Below are positions 1 to 8,667 of a DNA stretch of 32,418 nucleotides, in pieces (positions within the stretch are counted from its first letter, which is position 1; each line of letters begins with the position of its first letter). Source of the stretch: Methylophaga sp. GTDB taxonomy: Bacteria; Pseudomonadota; Gammaproteobacteria; Nitrosococcales; Methylophagaceae. The DNA lies in the NCBI GenBank assembly GCA_013139345.1, contig WTAY01000091.1, forward strand, positions 1-32,418, read 5' to 3'. The notes under the pieces were generated by a model. It saw only the letters and a list, made by a program, of their open reading frames with translations, was not told where the DNA came from and ran no database searches. A program made the position numbers and the translations under genes.

Positions 1-8
1 ATAAAGCT

Positions 9-88
9 CGTCATCCCCGTGAAAACGGGGATCCAACGATAGTGGTTATTTTCACTGCCCATGGATTCCCATTTTCATGGGAATGACG
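9..88. repeat. REP-like inverted doublet
   Basis: Two hairpins lie head to head. The first (about 9-35) has arms ATCCCCGT/ACGGGGAT around GAAA. The second (about 62-88) has arms ATTCCCAT/ATGGGAAT around TTTC. The whole unit begins CGTCAT and ends ATGACG, and the two halves are imperfect reverse complements of each other over about 27 bases. This is the layout of the CGTCATTCCC-type palindromic repeats common between genes in gammaproteobacteria. A second unit with the same ends lies at 32183-32256. Confidence 0.75.
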
Positions 89-100
89 AAGTGAGAAACA

Positions 101-127
101 GGCAGCTTCATTGATTACGGGTATATA
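101..127. repeat. TATACCC boundary motif, copy 1
   Basis: This short element reads, on the minus strand, TATACCCGTAATCAATGAAG followed by CTGCC. Related copies occur at 6749-6776, 27850-27869, 32145-32172 and 32290-32319. Here, as at the right end of the window, it lies about 12 bases from a CGTCAT...ATGACG palindromic doublet. It may be one end of a small mobile element; that is inference. Confidence 0.6.
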
Positions 128-211
128 TCCCCTGATTAAAAAAGTCTTTAGCCATACAACACTAAAACTCATCATCCTCACAATTATTTCTTAAAACTTA
201 TTCATAGTAAA

Positions 212-240
212 TCGAATCAAACTCACTCCTATGCTATTAT
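212..240 (+). promoter_or_regulatory. Candidate sigma70 promoter for waaA
   Basis: TATTAT at 235-240 is preceded by TG at 232-233, an extended -10 arrangement. TCGAAT at 212-217, 17 bases upstream, is a weak -35. Transcription would start near 247 and leave a leader of about 40 bases before the TTG start of waaA. This is recognised by eye only. Confidence 0.35.
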
Positions 241-287
241 TCCGTCTGGTTATCAGCCCAACATACAGCATCTAAAATGAGTTACAT

Positions 288-1562
288 TTGAAATTACTCT
301 ACACCACCCTATTTACACTTGGTCTGCCCTTTATTATTCTCCGTTTAATTTGGAGAGGATTCCGCGCTCCAGCCTACTGGCACAGATGGTCTGAACGCTT
401 TGGTTCAGCCCCCACGCTAACGCAAGGCCCCGTGATATGGATACATGCCGTCTCTGTCGGAGAAGTAGAGGCATGCCGACCTCTTGTGAAGGCATTGCAA
501 CTTGAATATCCAGCAAATCAGCTTCTTATTACCACAATGACACCCACGGGCAGTGCTCGCGTTAAGCTATTATTTGCTGATTCTGTAGCACACTGTTATC
601 TCCCCTATGATATTCCCTTTGCCATTAAGCGTTTTCTTAAGCGAACAAAGCCACAGTTTGGCATTATTATGGAAACGGAAATCTGGCCCAATCTATTAAG
701 TGTATGTTATCAGTCCAAGATTCCTTTAGTTTTAGCCAATGCGCGTATGTCAGAGCGTTCTGCAAAAGGTTATGCTCGATTTTCTAGCTTCACACGCTCT
801 ACTCTCCAACACTTATCCCTTATTGCATCTCAAGGACAAGATGATAAGAAACGTTTCCAACAATTAGGTACTGAAAGTAAGAACGTTCATGTTATCGGCA
901 ATTTGAAGTATGAGATTAACCTCCCTGCAAGCTTAAAAGAACAAGCATCGGCAATGCGTAATATGTGGGATAACAACCGTCCTGTTTTAGTTGCGGCAAG
1001 TACCCATGAAGGCGAGGAAGAAATGCTACTAAATGCAGCCCGTCAAATTCGTGCACACTTTGCTGATTTATTATTAATCATTGTCCCAAGACATCCTGAA
1101 CGCTTTGATCGTGTTTCAGCACTTGCACAGAAATCAGGAGTCAGAACCCTACGTCGTAGTGAGCATCGTCCCTGCCCTTCTGATACTCAAGTCTTAATCG
1201 TCGATACGATGGGGGAATTGCCCCTCTTTTATGCGACAAGTGACATTGCCTTTGTCGGAGGCAGTTTAGTAGCGCATGGTGGGCATAATATCTTAGAACC
1301 TGCGATATTAGGTCGAGCCGTTGTAACAGGGCCTCATTTCTTCAACTTTAATGACATCACTAAACAATTCCTTGCCGCCAATGCTGCTTTACAGGTCAAT
1401 AACACTGAAGAACTGGCTCAAACCGTTATCACCTTGCTACAGAACTCTCAACAACGTGCACAAATGGGGGAGGCAGGATTAAAACTGATAGCGACTAGCC
1501 AAGGAGCAAGCACACGTCTTGTAAACCTTATCAAACACAATATTACCCGTAATGAAAAATGA
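288..1562 (+). CDS. waaA: 3-deoxy-D-manno-octulosonic acid transferase (KDO transferase)
   Basis: WaaA (KdtA) moves KDO from CMP-KDO onto lipid IVA at the inner face of the cytoplasmic membrane, the first step of LPS core assembly. The 424-residue protein has the usual family length. It has an N-terminal membrane anchor (about 1-20), an N-terminal glycosyltransferase half with the VSVGEVEA motif near residue 55, and a C-terminal half with GGSLVAHGGHNILEPA near residue 330, the family's nucleotide-sugar-binding signature. The start is TTG with only a weak upstream ribosome site; the nearby ATG at 277 runs into a stop within five codons. The 3' end overlaps tadA by 11 bases, so the two are probably co-translated. 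Confidence 0.93.
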   Translation: MKLLYTTLFTLGLPFIILRLIWRGFRAPAYWHRWSERFGSAPTLTQGPVIWIHAVSVGEVEACRPLVKALQLEYPANQLLITTMTPTGSARVKLLFADSVAHCYLPYDIPFAIKRFLKRTKPQFGIIMETEIWPNLLSVCYQSKIPLVLANARMSERSAKGYARFSSFTRSTLQHLSLIASQGQDDKKRFQQLGTESKNVHVIGNLKYEINLPASLKEQASAMRNMWDNNRPVLVAASTHEGEEEMLLNAARQIRAHFADLLLIIVPRHPERFDRVSALAQKSGVRTLRRSEHRPCPSDTQVLIVDTMGELPLFYATSDIAFVGGSLVAHGGHNILEPAILGRAVVTGPHFFNFNDITKQFLAANAALQVNNTEELAQTVITLLQNSQQRAQMGEAGLKLIATSQGASTRLVNLIKHNITRNEK

Positions 1563-2004
1563 TCAGTACTGGATGGCTCACGCCTTAACACTTGCTAAAC
1601 AAGCAGAACAGCAAGGTGAAGTACCGGTTGGTGCCGTCATTGTTCGTGATGGTGAACTGCTAGGAGAAGGTTGGAATCAGCCTATTAGTAGTCATGACCC
1701 GACCGCCCATGCTGAAATTCAAGCCCTACGAAATGCCTGTAATAAAGTCGAGAATTACCGCCTTCCCGAATCAACGCTCTATGTCACTCTCGAACCCTGC
1801 ATCATGTGTGCAGGAGCCATTGTTCACGCTCGTATTGACCGCGTTGTTTATGCCACAAAAGAACCTAAAACAGGTGCAGTAGGCAGTTGTTTCGATATAT
1901 TCAATACCCAACAACTTAATCATTATGTTCATTGTGAACATGGGATATTAGCAGATGAAAGTAGTGAACTATTACGCCATTTTTTCCAATCTCGGCGGCA
2001 GTAA
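1552..2004 (+). CDS. tadA: tRNA-specific adenosine deaminase TadA
   Basis: TadA deaminates adenosine 34 of tRNA-Arg(ACG) to inosine so that it can read CGU, CGC and CGA. The 150-residue protein shows the zinc-dependent cytidine/adenosine deaminase signature. His53-Ala-Glu55 gives one zinc ligand and the catalytic glutamate, and Pro82-Cys83-x-x-Cys86 gives the other two ligands. Length is normal for the bacterial enzyme. The ATG lies inside the last codons of waaA (11-base overlap). A tRNA-Arg(CCG), which reads the remaining CGG codon, is encoded at 16627-16703 but is not linked to this gene. Confidence 0.93.
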   Translation: MKNDQYWMAHALTLAKQAEQQGEVPVGAVIVRDGELLGEGWNQPISSHDPTAHAEIQALRNACNKVENYRLPESTLYVTLEPCIMCAGAIVHARIDRVVYATKEPKTGAVGSCFDIFNTQQLNHYVHCEHGILADESSELLRHFFQSRRQ

Positions 2005-2005
2005 C

Positions 2006-2045
2006 AAGCCAATAAACCTACAAACATAGGCCTATTGCTTTTACT
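2006..2045. terminator. Hairpin between convergent tadA and trhP, probably bidirectional
   Basis: An imperfect stem pairs 2006-2020 with 2027-2040 through a short loop, with one bulged C and two positions that pair only as G-U on the minus strand. A T-rich run follows on the plus side. It sits in the 45-base gap between two converging genes, the right place for a shared terminator. Confidence 0.55.
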
Positions 2046-2049
2046 TTGT

Positions 2050-3399
2050 TTATAAGTAGCGAGCTAACAAACCTTTCTCAGGTACAGTTCCAGAGTAAGG
2101 TACTTTAACGTGATGGCCACTCCCTGGAGCAACATCAATTGCTTCGCCATTTTTATTGATTAACTTCTCAAGCGTAAATTCAATATTACCTTGTGGCAAA
2201 ATGAGTTCTAATTTATCGCCGATTGAGAACTTATTCTTAACGTCAATTTCCAAACATTGTGTTGCAGTATCGTAACCTGTAATCTCACCCACATACTGCT
2301 GACGGTCACTGCTTGAGTAGCCTTCCATATAATTTTGCTGCTCTTGCGTTGGATGACGTTGATAAAAACCATCGGTATAACCACGATTAGCTAAGTTATC
2401 TAACTTACCAATCAATGTCGGATCAAACTTATTACCTGCCATCGCATCATCAATCGCACGGCGATAAATTTGTGCTGTACGCGACACATAATAAATAGAC
2501 TTAGTTCGCCCTTCGATTTTTAGTGAATCCACACCAATCTTAGCTAAACGCTCAATATGTTGAATGGCACGTAAATCTTTTGAGTTCATGATGTATGTGC
2601 CATGCTCATCTTCAAAGATAGGCATTAATTCACCGGGGCGATTGGCCTCTTCAATCAGATAAATATCATCTGCTAGAGGATGTCGTTCTTGGCTACCACA
2701 ATCAGAAAAGGCATTTTGATTATTCATCGCATCAAATGCCTTAAACTCAATCTTTTGTGGTGAATCATCATTGCCATCACTACCATGCGTTTTATAGTCC
2801 CAACGACATGAATTGGTGCATGAACCTTGATTAGGATCGCGGTGATTAAAGTAACCAGACAATAAGCAGCGACCAGAATAAGCAATACATAATGCACCAT
2901 GTACAAACACTTCAATTTCCATTTCTGGACAAAGTTGACGAATCTCCTCAATCTCATCAAGTGATAGTTCACGTGACAAAATCACGCGACTAACGCCAAC
3001 TGAATGCCAAAACTTAACCGCTTGCCAGTTAACTGTATTTGCTTGAACAGATAAATGAATCGGCATTTCAGGCCAACGTTCACGCACCATCATAATCAAG
3101 CCTGGATCGGCCATAATAAGAGCATCAGGTTTCATCGCAATAACCGGTTCCATATCTGCCATATAGGTTTTAACTTTAGCGTTATGCGGCATCAAGTTAC
3201 TTGCGACAAAAAACTGTTTACCTAATGCATGCGCTTCTTCAATACCTTGTGCTAAAACAGGTAATTTATGAAAATCATTATTTCGTACGCGTAGGCTATA
3301 CCTAGGCTGTCCGGCATACACGGCATCTGCCCCATAGGCATAGGCATAACGCATATGTTGCAAACTACCTGCAGGCAACAATAACTCTGGCGTATTCAT
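2050..3399 (-). CDS. trhP: U32-family tRNA hydroxylation protein (TrhP/YegQ type)
   Basis: YegQ/TrhP-type proteins are needed for prephenate-dependent 5-hydroxylation of wobble uridine in tRNA; the family was earlier annotated as U32 peptidases or collagenase-like. The roughly 449-residue product opens with the family's PELLLPAG and YGADAVYAGQPRYSLR blocks. It carries the four-cysteine cluster expected to hold an iron-sulfur centre, around GALCIAYSGRCLLSG and GSCTNSCRWDY, about residues 165-205. The length matches E. coli YegQ (about 453). I chose the ATG at 3399 because homologues start just before PELL; an in-frame TTG at 3414 would add five residues. The gene stands alone, convergent with tadA and divergent from mltF. 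Confidence 0.88.
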   Translation of the reverse strand: MNTPELLLPAGSLQHMRYAYAYGADAVYAGQPRYSLRVRNNDFHKLPVLAQGIEEAHALGKQFFVASNLMPHNAKVKTYMADMEPVIAMKPDALIMADPGLIMMVRERWPEMPIHLSVQANTVNWQAVKFWHSVGVSRVILSRELSLDEIEEIRQLCPEMEIEVFVHGALCIAYSGRCLLSGYFNHRDPNQGSCTNSCRWDYKTHGSDGNDDSPQKIEFKAFDAMNNQNAFSDCGSQERHPLADDIYLIEEANRPGELMPIFEDEHGTYIMNSKDLRAIQHIERLAKIGVDSLKIEGRTKSIYYVSRTAQIYRRAIDDAMAGNKFDPTLIGKLDNLANRGYTDGFYQRHPTQEQQNYMEGYSSSDRQQYVGEITGYDTATQCLEIDVKNKFSIGDKLELILPQGNIEFTLEKLINKNGEAIDVAPGSGHHVKVPYSGTVPEKGLLARYL

Positions 3400-3553
3400 A
3401 CTCTTTATTTCCAAGCTAAATCAAGGTAAGGGATTATAAGCTATTTATGAAAAAATCCAATAAAAACAATATGATTAGTTATCACAGAACTTAAACCGTG
3501 CAAAACTGGTCATATCACGAGATAATCAGACATCTCAATTTACGGGAATTCTT

Positions 3554-4963
3554 TTGAAATTTTTTAGCCTATTACTCGTATCATTAACATTCCTTATTGC
3601 CTGTGGTGAAGCGCAACCCCACCTAGAAGAAATTCGTGAACGCGGTGAACTGCGCGTTCTTAGTCGTTATGGGCCGACAAGTTATTATGTCAAAGGCGAG
3701 TCATTAGCTGGTTTCGAGTATGAACTAGCAGGAAAATTTGCCACTCACCTTAATGTAAAACTCAAAATTATTGTGCCTGATAATTTAGGCAATATGCTGC
3801 ACTTAATAGAGCAAGGTAAAGCAGATATTGCTGCGGCAGGACTTACAATTACCCCAGCACGAAAAGATATCATACGTTTTGGTCCCGTCTATCAAGAAGT
3901 GTCACAACAGCTGGTCTACCGTCAGGGAACAAGAAAACCAAAGGACATTACCGCTTTAGCCGATGGCCAACTAGAAGTCGTTGCTAACAGTAGCCACGTT
4001 GAGCAGTTACACTCTCATCGACAGGAGATCCCAACTCTTAGCTGGACAGAAAATGAAGAATTAGATAGCAGTGGTTTATTAGAGCTTGTGCAGCTAGAAA
4101 TGATTGATTACACCATTGCAGATTCAAATGAAATTGCTGCTAACCGACCACATTTTCCTGAACTTCGTGTTGCCTTTAATATATCTGAACCTCAACCTTT
4201 AGCATGGGCAATGCCCTTGGCAGAAGATGGCTCTCTTTATAATGAAATGGCTTTATTCTTTGAGAATATTGAAGAATCAGGAGAGCTAGATCGTTTGATA
4301 GAAAAATATTACGGTCATATTCGTCGTTTTGATTATGTCGATACACGAGCAATTCACCGTAAAATATTAACCCAACTGCCTAAATATCAATCATTATTTG
4401 AACAAGCTGCAATAGAACATGGCTTTGACTGGCGACTCATTGCGGCTATCTCATATCAAGAATCACATTGGGATCCAAAAGCAATATCAAGCACAGGCGT
4501 TAAAGGTTTAATGATGCTGACTTTGGCAACAGCCAAACAAATGAAAATTGATAATCGTGAAGATCCTGTACAAAGTGTTTCAGCAGGAGTTGCCTACCTC
4601 GCCTCAATAAAAAAACGACTTCCTGAACAAATTAAAAATGAACAAGATAGGTTCTGGATGGCATTAGCATCCTATAATATTGGTCTGGGCCATTTAGAAG
4701 ATGCCCGGGTGTTAACTCAAAGGGATGGAAAAAACCCCAATCTTTGGACTGATGTAAAACAATACCTTCCTTTATTAGCTAAAAAGAAATGGTATAAGAA
4801 AACGAAACATGGCTACGCACGTGGTGGTGAACCCGTTCGTTATATTGAGAATATTCGTCGTTATTATGATATTTTATTACAAACGCCACTCTCAGGTAGC
4901 ACAATACGTATAGACGACGATGCAGATGCGACGAATAAACATACAGCACCTGCAGCATTGTAA
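3554..4963 (+). CDS. mltF: Membrane-bound lytic murein transglycosylase F
   Basis: MltF cleaves the MurNAc-GlcNAc bond of peptidoglycan, forming 1,6-anhydromuramyl ends. The 469-residue product begins with a lipoprotein signal (lipobox LIAC, Cys17), so it should be anchored to the outer membrane. A solute-binding (SBP_bac_3-like) domain spans about residues 28-255. An SLT/lysozyme-like domain follows from about 280, with catalytic Glu303 in the QESHWDP motif and GVKGLMMLT after it. This two-domain order and length are typical of MltF. The start is TTG with GGGAA about 7 bases upstream. The gene for a diguanylate cyclase begins 16 bases after its stop. Confidence 0.92.
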   Translation: MKFFSLLLVSLTFLIACGEAQPHLEEIRERGELRVLSRYGPTSYYVKGESLAGFEYELAGKFATHLNVKLKIIVPDNLGNMLHLIEQGKADIAAAGLTITPARKDIIRFGPVYQEVSQQLVYRQGTRKPKDITALADGQLEVVANSSHVEQLHSHRQEIPTLSWTENEELDSSGLLELVQLEMIDYTIADSNEIAANRPHFPELRVAFNISEPQPLAWAMPLAEDGSLYNEMALFFENIEESGELDRLIEKYYGHIRRFDYVDTRAIHRKILTQLPKYQSLFEQAAIEHGFDWRLIAAISYQESHWDPKAISSTGVKGLMMLTLATAKQMKIDNREDPVQSVSAGVAYLASIKKRLPEQIKNEQDRFWMALASYNIGLGHLEDARVLTQRDGKNPNLWTDVKQYLPLLAKKKWYKKTKHGYARGGEPVRYIENIRRYYDILLQTPLSGSTIRIDDDADATNKHTAPAAL

Positions 4964-4979
4964 TTAAAGGACTTTGTCG

Positions 4980-6590
4980 ATGGCCAATGATGTAGCGCAG
5001 CAACTTGAAGAATGGAAGCAAAAATACTATCACTCCATCACCGATCTAGAAAAACAACAAAGCTATGACGAACTCCTACAGCGTAGCTTAGCTCGCTTGG
5101 CCTTAGCTGCACAAGGCTTAGATCCTGCTCTCGATCGACAATTAAAGTCCCTTCGTAATGTCTTGCGAGGTAAAAGTGATCAAGCTGAAATTGAGCAAAT
5201 TCTAGAGCAAATGGAAAAAGCCATTGCTAGAATGGAGAGTAATAAAAGCACTGATAATACTCTATCAACAGGACAAATACTTGCTGATTTATTACTCACT
5301 CTAAAACTCCCTAAAGCCTTTAAATCTAAAGCAAAAAATCTATCAAAACAGTTCAAGGCTACAGACAATGATAATATTAAACCGATCATGCCTGAGCTTT
5401 TATCATTACTTGATAATTGCTTAAATAGCGCATCAAGCACGTCATCCTCAGGTCTAGGCTTTAACCTTTTTGGTTTAGGAAAAACCACAGAAAAAGAAAG
5501 TCCCCCTCCTGAAGATAGCCAAGATGAAGTAGACAATGCTGAACATGAAATGCCAGCTCATCTGGTGTTAATGCAGTTACTAGAACGCCTAGCATTACCT
5601 ACTGAGTTAAGTAAAAAAGCAACGAAGATTCGTCATCAAATAGAAACAGGGATTGAGCAATCTCAAATCCCCCATATTATTAATGATATTGCAGAGATTG
5701 TGAGTAGCTTAGGTTCACAAGCTGTAACAGAAAAACAAGAATATGAAGAATTTTTAAAAACACTCACATCTCGCCTAGCTGAACTTGATCAGCACATAAG
5801 GCAAACAAGTGATGAAGACAGTAAAGCATTCAAAGAGCGTCATGTTATTAGCCAAGCCGTTGAAGAAGAGGTATCAGGCCTACGTAGTCACGTTGAAGAT
5901 GCTGATGACCTAGAACAATTAAAATCATCTGTTAGTGGTCGACTTGATGTGCTTAATCAACACTTTGAGAAATATCGAAAGTCAGATCATGACCGTTTTG
6001 AACAGTCTCAACTTCAAATTCAGGCGCTTAACCAACGTCTACAAAGTATGGAGCAAGAAAGTACCGAATTACGTAAATCAGCTGAAGAGTCGCGTGAACT
6101 TGCACTTAAGGATGCATTAACAGGTATTTGGAACCGCCAAGCACTTAACGAAGATTTAGAAAAAGAATTTACTCGTTGGCAGCGTTATCAAAAACCACTC
6201 AGTATTGTCGTATGGGATATCGACTTCTTCAAGCGAGTTAACGATAATTACGGCCATGCTGCTGGCGATAAAGTATTAAAAACAATCGCCCGTATTTTTA
6301 TGCAAGCTACCCGTGATGCAGACTTTATTGCTCGTTTTGGTGGTGAAGAGTTTGTCGGTGTATTCCCTGAAACGAGACTAGAAGATGCACTGAGCTTAGC
6401 AAATAAAATCAGGCAGAAAATCGAAACCTCTAAGTTTCATTATGAAAACAAACCCGTGCCTATTACAGCGTCGGCTGGGCTTGCCACCTTTCGTCCTAAT
6501 GACACTATAGATGATGTATTTAAACGGGCTGATGCGGCACTCTATCGTGCCAAAGAAGCAGGTCGTAACCGCTGTATTGCAGATGATTAA
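4980..6590 (+). CDS. Diguanylate cyclase (GGDEF) with long helical N-terminus
   Basis: The C-terminal 165 residues or so form a GGDEF domain that should make cyclic di-GMP from two GTP. The signature is GGEEF, with the metal- and GTP-binding blocks DIDFFKRVNDNYGH and AAGDK intact. RDAD lies exactly five residues before GGEEF and matches the RxxD inhibitory site, so product feedback is expected. The first 370 residues have no membrane segment. They are rich in Glu, Gln, Lys and Leu, with heptad-like stretches, and look like helical bundles ending in a coiled coil; I do not recognise a named sensor domain. The start is placed at ATG 4980, with AAGGA 9 bases before it; an in-frame TTG at 4974 is too close to that site. 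It is probably co-transcribed with mltF. Confidence 0.88.
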   Translation: MANDVAQQLEEWKQKYYHSITDLEKQQSYDELLQRSLARLALAAQGLDPALDRQLKSLRNVLRGKSDQAEIEQILEQMEKAIARMESNKSTDNTLSTGQILADLLLTLKLPKAFKSKAKNLSKQFKATDNDNIKPIMPELLSLLDNCLNSASSTSSSGLGFNLFGLGKTTEKESPPPEDSQDEVDNAEHEMPAHLVLMQLLERLALPTELSKKATKIRHQIETGIEQSQIPHIINDIAEIVSSLGSQAVTEKQEYEEFLKTLTSRLAELDQHIRQTSDEDSKAFKERHVISQAVEEEVSGLRSHVEDADDLEQLKSSVSGRLDVLNQHFEKYRKSDHDRFEQSQLQIQALNQRLQSMEQESTELRKSAEESRELALKDALTGIWNRQALNEDLEKEFTRWQRYQKPLSIVVWDIDFFKRVNDNYGHAAGDKVLKTIARIFMQATRDADFIARFGGEEFVGVFPETRLEDALSLANKIRQKIETSKFHYENKPVPITASAGLATFRPNDTIDDVFKRADAALYRAKEAGRNRCIADD

Positions 6591-6655
6591 ATGCGATACC
6601 TGTTATCCATGAAGACGCATAACACCAGATTAATGATTGGCATTTAGCTTTTCCC

Positions 6656-6777
6656 CCTCATCCCAACCTTCTCCCTCGAGGGAGAAGGAGCTAAAACTCC
6701 CTCTCCTGTTGGAGAGGGTTGGGGTGAGGAGGTAAAATTAAGGGTTAACCTGCATCTTGAATGGTAACGGGTATATA
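6656..6777. repeat. Cruciform-forming interspersed repeat, copy 1
   Basis: Outer arms at 6656-6668 and 6717-6729 pair with one mismatch (CCTCATCCCAACC against GGTTGGGGTGAGG). Inside them lie two hairpins: a perfect 11-bp palindrome at 6667-6688, and CCCTCTCC/GGAGAGGG around TGTT at 6699-6718. The structure is a three-way junction. The unit continues to the TATACCC motif at 6749-6776. A near-identical copy lies in inverse orientation at 32290-32418. It occupies most of the gap between the convergent cyclase gene and dsbA, and could protect or end both transcripts. Confidence 0.85.
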
Positions 6778-6813
6778 AAGCTGATAGATTATCAGCCTAT
6801 AGAAACGTTGTAC

Positions 6814-7446
6814 TTATTTAGCAGATTCTTTTTGGATTAAGAAATCAACTGTATTTAACATCTCAGTCATGCCGCCAGCTAAGGGGGCTTCAGTACGGTA
6901 CCGACCATTTACAATCATGGCAGGCACACCTGTAATACCCGATGTTTGACTCAGCATTAATGCTTTTTTCACTTTAGCGACAACACTCATTGATTTCATT
7001 GTTTTAGCAAATGATTCACGGTCAATATCTTGCTCAGCAACAAAATCAAGTAACTGTTCTTCAGTTTGTAAGCGACGCTTTTCAACATGAATCGCGTTAA
7101 ACAATAATGGATGTAATTTTTCTAAGTTACCCGTTGCTTCAGCAGCATAAAACACACGTGCTAACTGCATCCAACTATCACGAAAAATCGCAGGAACATG
7201 TTTAAACGTTACATTTTCTGGCAATGTTTTTTTCCAAAGTTCTACTTGAGGATCTAAACGGAAACAATGAGGACAGCTGTACGAGAACAACTCAATTACT
7301 TCAATCTTATCTTCAGAGTTTGTTGCTAAGCGAGTAGGTGTCGCTTTGTAATGCACGCCATCAATAAATGCCTCAGGCATTGCCATTGATGATAGTGGTA
7401 ATAATGATGCACTTAATAATAGTGCCGCTGTAATCATTTTTTTCAT
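6814..7446 (-). CDS. dsbA: Thiol:disulfide interchange protein DsbA
   Basis: DsbA puts disulfides into proteins newly exported to the periplasm. The 210-residue product has a signal peptide (about 1-22, ending SMA), a thioredoxin fold with the active site Cys58-Pro-His-Cys61 inside ELFSYSCPHCF, and the cis-proline in TGVPAMIV near residue 170. The helical insertion lies between them. The ATG has AAAGGA upstream. It is the last gene after resB and ccsA, 25 bases downstream of ccsA. That position fits a role in the thiol chemistry of apocytochrome c maturation as well as general disulfide formation. Confidence 0.93.
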   Translation of the reverse strand: MKKMITAALLLSASLLPLSSMAMPEAFIDGVHYKATPTRLATNSEDKIEVIELFSYSCPHCFRLDPQVELWKKTLPENVTFKHVPAIFRDSWMQLARVFYAAEATGNLEKLHPLLFNAIHVEKRRLQTEEQLLDFVAEQDIDRESFAKTMKSMSVVAKVKKALMLSQTSGITGVPAMIVNGRYRTEAPLAGGMTEMLNTVDFLIQKESAK

Positions 7447-7471
7447 ACTGTTATATCCTTTAATCTAATTT

Positions 7472-8629
7472 TTATAGTGTGCCGTATGAGTGTAGACCCG
7501 ACAAGAACATATTCACGCCCAAGAAGGCAAATAAAGTAACAAATAAGCCTATTACAGCCCACCATGCCATTGGTCTACCATGCCAGCCTTTTGTCATTCT
7601 CATATGTAACCATGCGGCGTAATTTAACCAAACAATAAGCGCCCATGTTTCTTTTGGATCCCACGACCAGTAACCGCCCCATGCTTCAGCGGCCCATAAG
7701 GCACCCAATACTGTTGCTACAGTAAAGAAGGCAAATCCTAATGCAATGGATTTATACATCAAATCATCCATCACACTGAGGTCAGGTAATCCAGTTGCCA
7801 AGACGTTTTGAGGCCTTATCTTTTCTATTGATGATTTAATTAAATACGCAACACCAATCATTGCCGCCATAGCAAATGCACCATAGCCGACAAAGTTTGC
7901 TGGCACATGAATCTTCATCCAATAACTTTGCAATGCAGGCACTAAAGGTTGAATCTCATGAGCACCTTTACCAAAGGTATACCAAAGTTGGAAGGCAACC
8001 GCGGCACTAATCACCAATAAAACAAAGCCACCTAAACTACGCGTTTTATAACGGCGCTCATAGAACAAATAGAGTAATGCAGTAATAACAGCAAAAAGAA
8101 TAAAGACTTCATATAAATTACTAACAGGAATATGGCCAACATCATGGCTAATTAAATACGATTCACGCCAGCGAACCATCAGTCCAATCATGCCCATTGT
8201 TGCGGCTGACCACGTTAATGCTGAAGCAACCTTCTCCGTGAAGTCTGAACGCATAAATAAACCGGCAAAATAAGCAACGGTTGCCATCACAAATAAAGCA
8301 CTCATCCACATAAATGCAGACTGACTGGCTAAAATATAGTTTAAAAAGAAATCTGTTTCACCTAATGCTAAGTCTTGTCCATATCGCCATATACTTAGAA
8401 AGCTAAGTAATGTGACAGCAATAACATGACGACGGAAACCTGACCAGTTCTGGCCTAATAGAGCCAAGCTCACCGCAGTTAAGACAACAATACCTATTTC
8501 GTAACTATCAAAAACGCTTGAATAAAGCATTAATAGAACGACAGCCGCAATAGCCATTAGCCCACGCCACGACCATTGTGCTAATGCCGTGTCATTATCA
8601 ATATTCAGTGTGTTTATACGATTTCTCAT
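7472..8629 (-). CDS. ccsA: Cytochrome c maturation protein CcsA/ResC (System II)
   Basis: CcsA, with ResB/CcsB, exports haem and attaches it to the CxxCH motif of c-type apocytochromes in the periplasm (System II). The 385-residue product is polytopic, with about eight membrane segments. It carries the tryptophan-rich haem-handling WWD signature WGGYWSWDPKE near residues 317-327, and conserved periplasmic histidines such as those in KIHVPANFVGYG and GLHSYG. It lies 38 bases after resB and 25 before dsbA, so the three form one transcription unit. The window's own c-type cytochromes (cytochrome c4 and the sulfite dehydrogenase subunit) are likely clients. Confidence 0.92.
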   Translation of the reverse strand: MRNRINTLNIDNDTALAQWSWRGLMAIAAVVLLMLYSSVFDSYEIGIVVLTAVSLALLGQNWSGFRRHVIAVTLLSFLSIWRYGQDLALGETDFFLNYILASQSAFMWMSALFVMATVAYFAGLFMRSDFTEKVASALTWSAATMGMIGLMVRWRESYLISHDVGHIPVSNLYEVFILFAVITALLYLFYERRYKTRSLGGFVLLVISAAVAFQLWYTFGKGAHEIQPLVPALQSYWMKIHVPANFVGYGAFAMAAMIGVAYLIKSSIEKIRPQNVLATGLPDLSVMDDLMYKSIALGFAFFTVATVLGALWAAEAWGGYWSWDPKETWALIVWLNYAAWLHMRMTKGWHGRPMAWWAVIGLFVTLFAFLGVNMFLSGLHSYGTL

Positions 8630-8667
8630 TAACTGTTCTCTATTTTATACAAGGTTTAAGAACCTAA

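Noticed and set aside
334..516. Short minus-strand ORFs inside waaA, resB, mxaR and other long genes
   Set aside because: They overlap well-supported genes on the other strand or in another frame and lack ribosome sites or recognisable domains.
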